DNA from: JBDTSW01 sp963758845
GTDB lineage: Bacteria; Actinomycetota; Thermoleophilia; Solirubrobacterales; 70-9
Direction: 5' to 3'
DNA: 64,000 nucleotides
Assembly: GCA_963758845.1 (NCBI GenBank)
Contig: CAVWWX010000002.1
Coordinates: 558,001 to 622,000 of the forward strand
This document shows, piece after piece, positions 31,457 through 40,525 of this stretch. The notes under the pieces are model-generated. The model saw nothing but the letters and a program-made list of their open reading frames with translations. It did not search any database and was not told the DNA's origin. Each line of letters opens with the position of its first letter. Positions within the stretch are counted from its first letter, which is position 1. The position numbers and the translations under genes are program-made.

Positions 31457-32632
31457 ATGAGCACTAACGGGGCCGCCACCAACGGTCATCACGAAGACGA
31501 CGGCAAGGTCCGAGTTGCCATCGTCGGCGTCGGCAACTGCGCCAACAGCTTCATCCAGGGCGTTGAGTACTACAAGGACGCCGACCCCACCGAGCGGGTC
31601 CCGGGCCTCATGCACGTGGACCTCGGGGGCTATCACGTGAGCGACATCGAGTTCGTGGCCGCGTTCGACATCGACTCCGAGAAGGTCGGCAAGGACCTCT
31701 CGGAGGCGATCTGGTCGGGCCAGAACGACACGATCAAGTTCGCGGACGTCCCCGAGATGGGCATCAAGGTCGAGCGGGGGATGACCCACGACGGCCTCGG
31801 CAAGTACCTGAAGCAGAAGATCACGAAGGCCCCGGGACCGACCGCGGACATCGTCGGCATCCTCAAGGAGACCAAGGCGGATGTGCTCGTGTGTTACCTG
31901 CCGGTGGGCTCCGAGGACGCCACCAAGTGGTACGTCGAGCAGGCTCTCGCGGCCGGCGTCGGGTTCGTCAACTGCCTCCCCGTCTTCATCGCCCGCGAGG
32001 ACTACTGGGACAAGCGCTTCGCCGACGCCGGCCTGCCGATCATCGGCGACGACATCAAGTCTCAGGTCGGCGCCACGATCGTCCACCGCCAGCTCGCCCG
32101 CCTCTTCCACGAGCGCGGCGTGCAGCTCGAGCACACCTCGCAGCTGAACGTGGGCGGGAACATGGACTTCTTCAACATGCTCGAGCGCGAGCGCCTGGAC
32201 TCGAAGAAGGTCTCGAAGACGAACGCCGTCACCTCGGTCATGGGCACCGAGCTCCCCGAGCGCGACGTCCACGTCGGCCCGTCGGACTACGTTCCGTGGC
32301 TGACCGATCGCAAGTGGGCTCACATCCGGCTCGAGGGGAAGGCTTTCGGCGATGTCCCGCTGACCGCCGAGCTGAAGCTCGAGGTCTGGGACTCGCCGAA
32401 CTCCGCCGGCGTCGTGATCGACGCGGTCCGCCTGATCAAGCTGGCGCTCAACGACGGCGTCGCCGGGCAGCTCGACGGCCCGTCCTCCTACCTCATGAAG
32501 TCGCCGCACACGCAGCGCCCCGACGACGACGCGCGCGTGCACACCGAGCAGTTCATCGCCGATCACGCGCGGACGCGCAAGGCAGCGCAGGCGGCCGGGA
32601 CCGCCAAGGAGCGGATCGAAGCCGAGGCGTAG
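31457..32632 (+). CDS. ino1: myo-Inositol-1-phosphate synthase
   Basis: 391 residues, the compact actinobacterial type. The Rossmann NAD-binding segment is VRVAIVGVGNCANSFIQGVE. The catalytic-domain motifs are IGDDIKSQVGATIVHRQLAR, HTSQLNVGGNMDFFNML, SKKVSKTNAVTS and DYVPWLTDRKWAHIRLEG, with the active-site lysines. It isomerises glucose-6-phosphate to inositol-1-phosphate using NAD+. A strong GAGGAGG lies 13 bases upstream of the ATG. It sits between the PI-phosphate synthase and the glycosyltransferase-PHP gene, which points to inositol phospholipid synthesis. Confidence 0.97.
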   Translation: MSTNGAATNGHHEDDGKVRVAIVGVGNCANSFIQGVEYYKDADPTERVPGLMHVDLGGYHVSDIEFVAAFDIDSEKVGKDLSEAIWSGQNDTIKFADVPEMGIKVERGMTHDGLGKYLKQKITKAPGPTADIVGILKETKADVLVCYLPVGSEDATKWYVEQALAAGVGFVNCLPVFIAREDYWDKRFADAGLPIIGDDIKSQVGATIVHRQLARLFHERGVQLEHTSQLNVGGNMDFFNMLERERLDSKKVSKTNAVTSVMGTELPERDVHVGPSDYVPWLTDRKWAHIRLEGKAFGDVPLTAELKLEVWDSPNSAGVVIDAVRLIKLALNDGVAGQLDGPSSYLMKSPHTQRPDDDARVHTEQFIADHARTRKAAQAAGTAKERIEAEA

Positions 32633-32662
32633 CCCCGAGGGGCGCGACTATGCTCCGGCGGC

Positions 32663-34559
32663 GTGGCGCAGAACCCCCTGTCGATCGCCCAGTTCTCGCC
32701 CCATCCGTGGGAGGCGCGTAACGAGGTCAACGAGTTCGCCGGCAGCGTCGCCGCCGAGCTCTCGGAGCGTGGCCACCAAGTACTGATCGCCGCCCCGTCG
32801 GACTCGCGCGCGGCCGTCCGCGAGTCCCGCAAGCTGATCCGCGAGGCCCGCGAGCGCCCGGCCTCGGCGTTCGGGTCCACCTGGCGCGCGACTCGCCTGG
32901 GCGGCGACGGCCCGCCGGTGCTGGCGATCGGCTCGGCGCTGCCGGTGCCGCTGGGACCCCGGGCGGCGACCGTCCCCCTGGACGTCAACCGGACGGTCGA
33001 GACCCTGCTGGCGTCGGTGCCCCTGGACATCGTGCACGTGCATGACCCGTTCATGCCCTCGGCCGCGTCCACCGCCCTGCGCCACTCGCGCTCGCTGAAC
33101 GTCGGCACCTTCCACGACCCCAGCGAGCGAACCCTCTCGACGCAGGTGGCGCGGCCCCTGGTGGAGATCTTCTTCGGCCGATTGGACGCGCGGAACGTCA
33201 CCAGCCGCGGAGGCGGCGCGCTGATGGAGCGCTTCTTCCCGGGCCGCTGGGAGCGGCTCGAGCCGGGCGCCGCCACGGCGGAGCCGTGGTGGCCGGTCGA
33301 GCGGACCTCGCCCCAGCAGGTGCGGATCGCCTACTGCGCGGTCGAGGAGCGGGGCGGCCTGCGCACGTTCCTGCGGGCGCTGCGCCGGCTTGACGAGAGC
33401 GGCCCGTGGCAGGCCGCCGTCCTGATGCCCGATCGCGGCGAGCTGCGGATCGCGAAGCGCCTGCGCGACCGAGTGCACGCGGTGCGCCCGGGCGAGGCGA
33501 GCTGCGAGCAGCTCGTCGCCGGCGCCGACATCGTCTGCGCCACCTCGGGCGGCTCGCATGCAGCACCGTGGCTTGTCCGCACCGCTCTAGCCTCTTCCAC
33601 GGTCCCGGTGTGCTCGCACGTCGCGATCTACGAGGAGCTCACCGGGGACGGCGAGCGCGGGCTCTTGTTCGGGCCCGGCGACGTGGTCACCCTGGCCGGA
33701 CAGCTCGAGCGCCTGATCAAGAACCCCAAGGCGCGGGCCGGCCTGGCGCGCGCGTCGACGGGGACCACCCGGGACTGGGCGGCCGTCGCCGACGAGGTCG
33801 AGGAGATCTACCGACGCCTGGCCGCCCGCCGCCACGACCCGGACGGCGACCCGAGTCCTGCGCCGCAAGCTCGCTCGCCGGCGAACCCTCCACGTCGATC
33901 TCCACATGCACACGGATCATTCGCCCGACTGCGCGACGCCGCCGCGCGCCCTCTTGGAGGCGGCGAAGGCTGCCGGCCTGGGCGCGATCGCGATCACCGA
34001 CCACAACGAGGTCTCGGGCGCGTTCGCGGCGCAGGAGGTGGCCGAGGAGATCGGCGGGATCAAGGTGATCGTCGCCGAGGAGGTCAAGACCGCCGAGCAG
34101 GGCGAGGTCATTGGCCTGTTCCTGGCCGAGCGGATCGACCGCGGCATGACGATGGCCGAGACGATCGCCGAGATCCGCCGCCAGGGCGGGCTGGTCTACG
34201 TCCCGCACCCGTTCGACCGGCTGCACTCGGTCCCCGACTACCAGCACCTGCTGGACATGGTCGAGGAGATCGACATCCTCGAGGTCTTCAACCCGCGCGT
34301 CACCCTGACCGCCTTCAATGAGGAGGCGGTGCGCTTCGCCGCGAAGTACCGCATCGTCCCCGGCGCCGGATCGGACAGCCACGTCGCGCAGGGCCTCGGC
34401 AGCGTGATGATCCGGCTGCACGACTTCGACGGGCCGGATGAGTTCCTGGAGGCGATGCGAAGCGCCGACATCGTCCGCAAGCACAAGAACCTGATCTACG
34501 TCCAGGCGCTGAAGTTCCTCCAGACCTCCGGCGGCCGCGGCGGCCTCGGCAAGCCCTGA
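32663..34559 (+). CDS. Glycosyltransferase-PHP phosphoesterase fusion (one frameshift)
   Basis: About 632 residues after joining. From the GTG at 32663 comes a GT-B glycosyltransferase of the PimA/GT4 type: LSIAQFSPHPWEARNEVNEF, LDIVHVHDPFMPSAAST, and GERGLLFGPGDVVTLAGQLE, ending EIYRRLAARRHDPDGDP. Near 33850 the frame shifts and continues RVLRRKLARRRTLHVDLHMH, then TDHSPDCATP: a PHP domain. Metal-site motifs are HMHTDHS, AITDHNE, VIVAEEVK, YVPHPFDRLH and GAGSDSHVA. The first ATG in the PHP frame (33906) would remove one His of the HxH motif and no ATG, GTG or TTG precedes it. A single fused protein with an indel is therefore the best reading. Confidence 0.82.
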
Positions 34560-35242
34560 TGCACGCGCAGCGCCCGGCAGGAGCACAGTCACCCTCGTCA
34601 AAGAAGCACGCGGCGGGGCGCGACCCCGGGGATGCGATGCCGACTACCGACGACGAGATCCAGGAGAAATACCTGGAGCGCGCGATCCGCGAGCTGAACT
34701 CGCTCACGCAGCGCCTCCAGGAGTGCTCGCATTGCCCGCGCGGGAACCTGATGCCGGTCCTCGGCTCCGGGCACCCGCAGGCCGACATCATGTTGCTGAA
34801 GTTCGCGCCGACCGCGGCCGAGATCGAGGAGGGCGTCGCCTTCTACGGGCGCGCCGGCAACGCGCTGATGAAGAGCTTCACCCGCCTGGGGATCGACCCG
34901 CTCGCGGTCTACGGCACGCTCTGCGTGAAGTGCCCGGTGTCGGAGCCGTCGCTGGCGGGCGCCGAGTGCATCGATCGCGTCGTCGAGGAGATCGCGATCG
35001 TCCAGCCGCGCATCGTGGTGGTCATGGGCGAGCGCACGCTTGACTCGCTGAACCAGATCGACCTGCCGCTTGCGGCGTCGCTGGAGGCCACCTTCGGCGA
35101 GGTGCAGTCCCTGACGCCGACCATCGACGCGCTGCTGGTGCCCGACATCGACGAGTCGCTCGACTCCGAGGACGCCAAGCGCGCGTTCTGGTCCGCGTTC
35201 CGGTCGCTCGGCGACTGGTACGCGGAGCTGCCGCCCTACTAG
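34559..35242 (+). CDS. Uracil-DNA glycosylase-like protein with CxxC pairs
   Basis: 227 residues from the ATG that overlaps the preceding TGA (TGATG); an internal ATG at 34637 (MPTTDDEIQEKYLERA) would give 201 residues and a more conserved start. Cys pairs CSHCPRGN and LCVKCPV are spaced as in the iron-sulfur family 4/5 uracil-DNA glycosylases, and IDPLAVYGTLCVKCP matches that superfamily. However, the usual catalytic GExPGxxE loop reads LKFAPTAAEIEEG. The protein may therefore be a divergent or inactive relative. It is translationally coupled to the GT-PHP gene; the reason is unclear. Confidence 0.72.
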   Translation: MHAQRPAGAQSPSSKKHAAGRDPGDAMPTTDDEIQEKYLERAIRELNSLTQRLQECSHCPRGNLMPVLGSGHPQADIMLLKFAPTAAEIEEGVAFYGRAGNALMKSFTRLGIDPLAVYGTLCVKCPVSEPSLAGAECIDRVVEEIAIVQPRIVVVMGERTLDSLNQIDLPLAASLEATFGEVQSLTPTIDALLVPDIDESLDSEDAKRAFWSAFRSLGDWYAELPPY

Positions 35243-36015
35243 GGCGCCGCGGCCTCGGCGACGGCGATCATCGGCTTCGGGTTGGCCGACGCCAGCCCGC
35301 GGACGACGGTGATGTCGAGGGCGTCGAAGCGCCCCAGTTGTCCCTGGGCGCCCGCGCGGTCGGCGGCGGCGACGCCAACGGTGCCCTCGGGCTCGCCCAG
35401 GCGGTCGAAGTGGTTGCGGTAGCCGTCGTGGAGGTCGCGGTAGAACGCCTCCTCCTTGGCGAGGCGCTCGGCCGCGTCGTCGCCCACGGCCACCCGGACG
35501 TAGCCGAGGACGGGTGGCGTCTCGCGGCCGGCGCCGGCAGCGCCCGCGGCGACGTTCTCGCGCGCGGCCGCCGCGAACTGCGGGGTCATCCAGTTGAAGA
35601 AGACGCCGTCGAACGCGGCGCCGGCGAGCTCGCACATCTTCGGGCCCATGGCGGCGAGCACCAACCTGACCCCCGGCAGCGCCTCCCGCAGGGCGGGCTC
35701 GGCCTCGCGCATCGTGGTCAGCGGGCGCTTGCCGAAGCCGGCGCCGACTCCCAGCCAAAGGCGGGAGGGGTCGACGTCGAGCCGGTCCAGGTGCTCGGCG
35801 ATCTGGGCGGGCTGGTGGCGGTCGAGCGCCATCACGGCCACCCCCAGCTCAAGCCCGGGCGCGGCGGCGCCGAACGTCGCGAGGGTCTCCAGCCCCAGCG
35901 CCCCCGGGTGGTCGTTGGACCACATGGACGCGTATCCCAACTCGGCGCACCTGGTCGCGAGCGGCTCGGCGACCTCGGCGTCCAGGCCCGCGGCGACTCC
36001 GAATCCACGCTTCAT
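35239..36015 (-). CDS. F420-dependent (LLM-class) oxidoreductase
   Basis: 258 residues, shorter than the usual 290-340. The luciferase-like TIM barrel pattern is visible: LATRCAELGYASMWSNDHPG, LELGVAVMALDRHQPAQIAE, SRLWLGVGAGFGKRPLTTMR and VRLVLAAMGPKMCELAG. Actinobacterial members generally use F420 and less often FMN; the substrate is unknown. The start is the ATG at 36015. It is convergent with the UDG-like gene (stops interlock in CTAG) and follows the RNA methyltransferase by 11 bases on the same strand. Confidence 0.87.
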   Translation of the reverse strand: MKRGFGVAAGLDAEVAEPLATRCAELGYASMWSNDHPGALGLETLATFGAAAPGLELGVAVMALDRHQPAQIAEHLDRLDVDPSRLWLGVGAGFGKRPLTTMREAEPALREALPGVRLVLAAMGPKMCELAGAAFDGVFFNWMTPQFAAAARENVAAGAAGAGRETPPVLGYVRVAVGDDAAERLAKEEAFYRDLHDGYRNHFDRLGEPEGTVGVAAADRAGAQGQLGRFDALDITVVRGLASANPKPMIAVAEAAAP

Positions 36016-36026
36016 CCGGCCGCAGC

Positions 36027-37391
36027 CTATCCGCGCTCGAGCACTGCCACGCACTCGACGTGCGGGGTCTGCGGGAACATGTCCACGGGCTTCACCCGCC
36101 GAAGCGCGTAGCCGGCTTCCTCCAGCTGCGCCGCGTTCGGCGCCAGCGTGGTCGGGTTGCACGAGACGTAGATGATGCGGCCCGCCTCGCACTCGATCAG
36201 GCGGCGCACGACCTTCTTCGACAGCCCGGCCCGTGGCGGGTCGACGACGACCACGTCGGGCCTCCCCGCCTCCTCCAGCAGGGGCCTGATCCCCAGGCGG
36301 GCGTCGGCGGCCCTGAAGTGGGCGTTTGCGATGCCGTTGCGAAGCGCGTTGTGCTCGGCGTCGGCGATCGCGTCGGCCACCATCTCGAGGCCCCAGACCT
36401 CGCCGGCGTGGGGGGCGAGGCAGAGGCTGATCGTGCCGATGCCGCAGAAGAGGTCGAAAACCCGCTCGGACCCGCTCAGCCCGGCGCGGTCGATCGCGAT
36501 CGCGTAGAGGCGCTCCGCCATCTCGGTGTTCGTCTGCAGGAAGGCCTCATGACCGACGCGGAAGCGAAGGCCGCGGATGACCTCCTCCAGGTGCTCTTCG
36601 CCGAGGACCCCGGTGGGGCCGGAGGTGCCCGAGCCCGGGCCCTCGACAACCGTGTGGAGGTCCACGGGCGGACGCGCGAACGAGGCCGCCGACGTGACAA
36701 GCCGGGTCTGGACCTGCCCGGTGCGGGCCGAGTCACGGACGACCAGGTTTCGCAGCACGCCGGTTCGGCTGCGCGGGTCCCACACACCGATCCCCTCGGC
36801 TCGCGACCACTCCCGCACGGCGTTGCGGGCGTCGTTCGACGCCGCCGAGGCAAGGTGGCAGTCGTCGACGTCCACGACCTCCTCCCAGCTCCCGCGGCGG
36901 TGGAAGCCCAGCAGCGACTCGCCCTCACGCTCCCCGAAGGAGTACTCCAGCTTGTTTCGATATCGCCACTGCTCGGCCGCGGGCTCGATCTCCTCCAGCT
37001 CGAAGCCGTCGAGGTGGCCGATGCGCCGCAGCGCCTCGTCCACCTGGCGCTGCTTCTCGGCGAGCTGGCGCTCGTAGGGAAGCCCCTGCCAGGCGGCCCC
37101 GGGGCAGGGCTCGCCGTCGTGCATGCAGGTGTCGGCGATCCGGTCTGGCGAGGGCCTCAGGATCTCGAGCGCGATCGCCTCGCCGTGACTTCGCTTCGAC
37201 TTCGAGATCCGGGCGCGGACCCGGTCGCCGGGGAGCCCGCCCGAGACGAAGACGACGTAGCCCTCGGCGCGGGCGACGCCGCGGCCGCCCTGGGCAAGCG
37301 AGTCGATCTCGAGCTCGACCTCCTGGCCACGGGCAGGCCGGGCCGATCTTGGCGTGGCGGCCTCGGGTGCCGTCTCTGCGGGTGTGCTCAC
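36027..37391 (-). CDS. TrmA/RlmD-family RNA (uracil-C5) methyltransferase
   Basis: 454 residues from the GTG at 37391. An N-terminal TRAM domain (about 20-80: VELEIDSLAQGGRGVARAEG) precedes the methyltransferase. The S-adenosylmethionine site is VFDLFCGIGTISLCLAPH, followed by VVVDPPRAGLSKKV and the nucleophile motif IIYVSCNPTTLA. The iron-sulfur ligand region of RlmD (C-x5-C-x2-C) is reduced to CMHDGEPCPGAAWQ, so the cluster is probably absent. It would make 5-methyluridine in rRNA or tRNA; which one cannot be told. It is divergent from the peptidase gene (22 bases between starts). Confidence 0.9.
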   Translation of the reverse strand: MSTPAETAPEAATPRSARPARGQEVELEIDSLAQGGRGVARAEGYVVFVSGGLPGDRVRARISKSKRSHGEAIALEILRPSPDRIADTCMHDGEPCPGAAWQGLPYERQLAEKQRQVDEALRRIGHLDGFELEEIEPAAEQWRYRNKLEYSFGEREGESLLGFHRRGSWEEVVDVDDCHLASAASNDARNAVREWSRAEGIGVWDPRSRTGVLRNLVVRDSARTGQVQTRLVTSAASFARPPVDLHTVVEGPGSGTSGPTGVLGEEHLEEVIRGLRFRVGHEAFLQTNTEMAERLYAIAIDRAGLSGSERVFDLFCGIGTISLCLAPHAGEVWGLEMVADAIADAEHNALRNGIANAHFRAADARLGIRPLLEEAGRPDVVVVDPPRAGLSKKVVRRLIECEAGRIIYVSCNPTTLAPNAAQLEEAGYALRRVKPVDMFPQTPHVECVAVLERG

Positions 37392-37413
37392 GCCCAATAG
37401 GGTGACAACCGCG

Positions 37414-38922
37414 ATGCCGCTGGACCTCAACGCATACCGCCAGGGCGCGGAGGCGTTCGTCTCTGAGATCGACCGCGAGTACTACCTGCACCTCGCGGGC
37501 CACAAGCCGGAGCTCGAGATCGAGCCGATCTACGAACGCCACGCCGGGCTGTTCGACCGCTCGCTGGTCGCCGGCATCCGCGAGCTGGCGGCGAGCCAGG
37601 CACGCGACGGCGACGAGGGGCGCAGGCTCCGGTACCTGCTGTCGTTCGCGCTCGACGGACTGCTGGGGCGCGAGACGAAGGGCGAGGCCGAGGAGGGGGC
37701 GCGGCTGGAGGCGACCCTGAAGGTCGAGACGGCGTCGGGGACGACGCCCTACCGGCAGGTCCCGATCGAGCAGGCGAACGAGGGAGATCCCGCCCGCCGG
37801 GCCGCGCTCGAGTCGGCGCGCGACGAGCTGATGGCCGAGCACCTCAACCCGCTGCACCTCGCGGCGCTGGAGCGCTCGCACGCGATCTGCCGGGAGTTCG
37901 GCTGGGACGGCTATGCCGACGCCTACGCCGACGTTCGAGACATCGAACTGGAAGCGCTCGCCCGCCAGACCCGGGCCTTCCTCGACGCGACCGAGGCCGC
38001 CTACGCCGGGATCGTCGACCCCCGGCTCGGCGCGGCCGGCCTGCCGCCGCTGGGCGAGTTGAGGCGGGCGGACCTCCCGCGCTTCTTCCGCGCTACGGAG
38101 CTCGACCCGATGTTCCCGGCCGAGCGGCTGGTGCCGTCGCTCGACGAGACGCTCGCCGGGATGGGAGTCGACCTGCGCTCGCAGCGCAACGTGCACCTCG
38201 ACACCGAGGCGCGCGAGACGAAGTCACCGCGCGCGTTCTGCTCGCCGGTCGAGGTGCCGGGCGAGGTCTACCTGGTCATCGCCCCGGTCGGCGGGCATGA
38301 CGACTTCGGCGCGCTGTTCCACGAGGCGGGCCACACCGAGCACTACGCCAACGCCTCGGCGGACCTCGCTTTCGAGTTCCGACACCTGGGGGACAACTCC
38401 GTGACCGAGTCCTTCGCGTTCCTGATCGAGCACCTGACCGAGGATCCGACCTGGCTGGCGGACGTGATGGGGGTCGACGATGCGACCGCCGTTGTCGCCC
38501 AGGGCAGGGCCTACCGCCTGGTCATGCAGCGCCGGTACGCGGCGAAGCTCTCCTACGAGCTCGAGCTCCACGCCCCGCGCCCCGAACTGGCTGCGATGCC
38601 CGAGCGCTACACCGAGCTGCTCGGCGGGGCGACGCGGGTCGGTTGGCCGTCCGCCGCCTGGATCTCCGACGTCGACCCGGGCTTCTACGTCGCCTGCTAC
38701 CTGCGGGCCTGGGCGTTGGAGACCCACTGGCGCCGGGCGCTCTGCGAGCGCTTCGGCGAGCGGTGGTACCGCTCGCCCGAGGCCGGGGCGATGCTGCTCC
38801 GCCTCTTCTCCCATGGGCAGCGGCTCAACGCCGACGAGCTGCTCGCCGAGGAGCTGGACGAGGAGCTTGATTTCGCCGCGGTGGCGGCGGAGGTCGGCGA
38901 GTGGGTGGCTGCCGCCGAGTAG
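37414..38922 (+). CDS. M3-like zinc metallopeptidase
   Basis: 502 residues from the ATG at 37414 (MPLDLNAYRQGAEAF). The zinc motif is ALFHEAGHTEHYANA (HExxH), with a downstream Glu in NSVTESFAFLIEHL about 30 residues later. This is the gluzincin arrangement of M3-type oligopeptidases. The long helical N-terminal half fits that fold, and no signal peptide is present, so it should be cytoplasmic. It would trim short peptides. The divergent methyltransferase shares its short promoter gap. Confidence 0.85.
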   Translation: MPLDLNAYRQGAEAFVSEIDREYYLHLAGHKPELEIEPIYERHAGLFDRSLVAGIRELAASQARDGDEGRRLRYLLSFALDGLLGRETKGEAEEGARLEATLKVETASGTTPYRQVPIEQANEGDPARRAALESARDELMAEHLNPLHLAALERSHAICREFGWDGYADAYADVRDIELEALARQTRAFLDATEAAYAGIVDPRLGAAGLPPLGELRRADLPRFFRATELDPMFPAERLVPSLDETLAGMGVDLRSQRNVHLDTEARETKSPRAFCSPVEVPGEVYLVIAPVGGHDDFGALFHEAGHTEHYANASADLAFEFRHLGDNSVTESFAFLIEHLTEDPTWLADVMGVDDATAVVAQGRAYRLVMQRRYAAKLSYELELHAPRPELAAMPERYTELLGGATRVGWPSAAWISDVDPGFYVACYLRAWALETHWRRALCERFGERWYRSPEAGAMLLRLFSHGQRLNADELLAEELDEELDFAAVAAEVGEWVAAAE

Positions 38923-38953
38923 CGGCCGGTCCCAACGTCAGGCCGGCCCGCCG

Positions 38954-39592
38954 CTACTTCAGCCGCTTCTCGATCTCGGCCAGGATGCTCTTGCGCGCCT
39001 TCCCGGCCTTCTCCTGCGTCCGGACCTTCCTCAGGTCGGCCTTCGAAAGGCCGGCCAGCCGCGACTTCACCTGTGCGGCGGTCAGCTGCTCGTAGGCCGT
39101 GATCGGGCTGCCGGGCGCGCCCGCCCGGCGGCGAACCTCGTCGGCGCGCGCGAGCGCCGGATCGGCCACGTCGCGCACCGTGCGCGAGGCGCGGGCAGCG
39201 GTGGCGCTGACGCGCTTTCGCGCCGGGTCCACCCGGGACTCGACGCCCTTGCGGGCCTGCTCGATCAGCTTCTCGAGGTCGCGGATCATGTCGTCGCTGG
39301 CCTGGCGGCCGCGGGTGACGAGGCTGGAGACCAGCTCGTTGGCGTCGTCTCGGGTCATCCGCCCGCGCTTGACGGCGTCGTCGAAGACCTCCTGGAGGCG
39401 GTCGCGGGAGAGCGTGAGGCTGCGGTCGAGCTCGTCGCGAAAGGCCTGGACGCTCTTGTCGCTGCGCGCTGGTGCGCGCTGCTTCGATGCCGCCTTCGCG
39501 GGCTTGCGCTTCGCTCCGCCGGCCTTTGCGGGCTTGCGCTTCGGTCCGCCGGCCTTCTTCTTGCCCTTCGACCCACTCTTGGCCTGCGCCAT
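38954..39592 (-). CDS. Phasin-like protein with Lys/Ala/Pro-rich histone-H1-like tail
   Basis: 212 residues from the ATG at 39592. The N terminus is a basic repeat tail (KRKPAKAGGAKRKPAKAA). A long amphipathic helix follows (LDRSLTLSRDRLQEVFDDAV, DDANELVSSLVTRGRQ, DMIRDLEKLIEQARKGVESR), as in phasin or PHA-granule-associated proteins. The C terminus ITAYEQLTAAQVKSRLAGLS plus KADLRKVRTQEKAGK is a domain often seen in actinobacterial proteins. PhaF-type proteins have the same combination of a helical granule-binding region and an H1-like DNA-binding tail, though in the reverse order. A PHA role is therefore only a suggestion; nucleoid binding is equally possible. Confidence 0.7.
   Translation of the reverse strand: MAQAKSGSKGKKKAGGPKRKPAKAGGAKRKPAKAASKQRAPARSDKSVQAFRDELDRSLTLSRDRLQEVFDDAVKRGRMTRDDANELVSSLVTRGRQASDDMIRDLEKLIEQARKGVESRVDPARKRVSATAARASRTVRDVADPALARADEVRRRAGAPGSPITAYEQLTAAQVKSRLAGLSKADLRKVRTQEKAGKARKSILAEIEKRLK
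39498..39557 (-). repeat. Tandem 30-bp repeat encoding the basic tail
   Basis: Two adjacent 30-base units (39498-39527 and 39528-39557) differ at two positions. Each encodes a ten-residue unit with the KRKPAKAGG core in the basic tail of the phasin-like protein. Copy number could vary between strains. Confidence 0.8.
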
Positions 39593-39638
39593 CCCGATCT
39601 CCCTCTGTCGCGTTCCTGTCCCTTCCGCGGGGACTATC

Positions 39639-40460
39639 TCACGCCCGCTCGGCGCCAGGTAGCTCGCACGCCAGCGTTGCAGCGACGGGGGCATGGTCGG
39701 ACAGCCTGATCGCCAGGCCGTCCTGCGTCACCTCGCGCGCCTCGGGCGGCCACGCTCTCGGCGCCTCGATCACGTCCAGGCCGCGGGCGAGGACGTGGTC
39801 GATCGCTTGTTCTGAGGACGGGCGTGAGAAGCCCAGCTCGGCGAGTTCGTCGAACACGCCGCTCTGTTCCGGGGTGACGTTGAAGTCTCCGGCGAGGATG
39901 ATGGGGGCGTCGCCCGCCCACTCGATCGCGTCGCGCGCCGCGAGCGCTACCTCTACCGCGGCGTTTGGGTCGGCTGTGCTCGCGTGGAGGTTGGCTACGA
40001 CCACCCCGGGCCCGAGCCGTGTGAGGGCGAGGGCGCGGCGCTCGGGATGGGCGCGCAACTCCCGCTCGCCTCGATCCTCGATTCGCCCGGCGGGCGGACG
40101 CACGAGCGTGAGGTTGGACCCGCCTTCGTTCGAGGCGATCAGGTCGGGATTGGCCTGGGCCAACGTCGCGCGGAGCGCGCCCAGCGAGTTTCGCGAGGTC
40201 AGCGCGAGGTGCGCCTCGGCTCCGGTCGCGCGCGCCAGGTCCGAGGCCCATCGCGGCGGGCACTCCTGGAGGGCGGCCACGTCCCACTCGGCCCGGGCGA
40301 GCATGCCCGAGAACTCGGGCAGGAGATCGCGGTTGACCTGCAGGTGAGTGGCGTTGCGCTCGTCCAGGCGAAGGATCCGCGAGCGCCACGTGTGAAGCGC
40401 CGGGTCGGGCGCGAAGTCCCGGCCGTGGAAGAGGTTCCAGCTCAGCACGCGAAGTTGCAT
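39639..40460 (-). CDS. Cytoplasmic endonuclease/exonuclease/phosphatase-family protein
   Basis: 273 residues from the ATG at 40460. EEP motifs: LRVLSWNLFHGRDF at the N terminus, EWDVAALQECPPRW with the metal-binding Glu, VVVANLHAST, IILAGDFNVTPEQS and the terminal SDHAPVAATL. There is no signal peptide, unlike the other two EEP proteins in the window. Possible substrates are nucleic acids, nucleotides or phosphorylated metabolites. It is divergent from argF; the two start codons are about 65 bases apart. Confidence 0.88.
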   Translation of the reverse strand: MQLRVLSWNLFHGRDFAPDPALHTWRSRILRLDERNATHLQVNRDLLPEFSGMLARAEWDVAALQECPPRWASDLARATGAEAHLALTSRNSLGALRATLAQANPDLIASNEGGSNLTLVRPPAGRIEDRGERELRAHPERRALALTRLGPGVVVANLHASTADPNAAVEVALAARDAIEWAGDAPIILAGDFNVTPEQSGVFDELAELGFSRPSSEQAIDHVLARGLDVIEAPRAWPPEAREVTQDGLAIRLSDHAPVAATLACELPGAERA

Positions 40461-40525
40461 CCGGCAAGTATCGGGCTCGAGCCGGCCCGCCGGCGCTCCG
40501 GCGGGCGTACCATGCGCCGCTTCCA

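Noticed and set aside
33906..34559. Independent PHP gene starting at the ATG at 33906
   Set aside because: This start would delete the first His of the HxH metal motif, and no ATG, GTG or TTG precedes it in frame; a fusion with an indel explains the sequence better.
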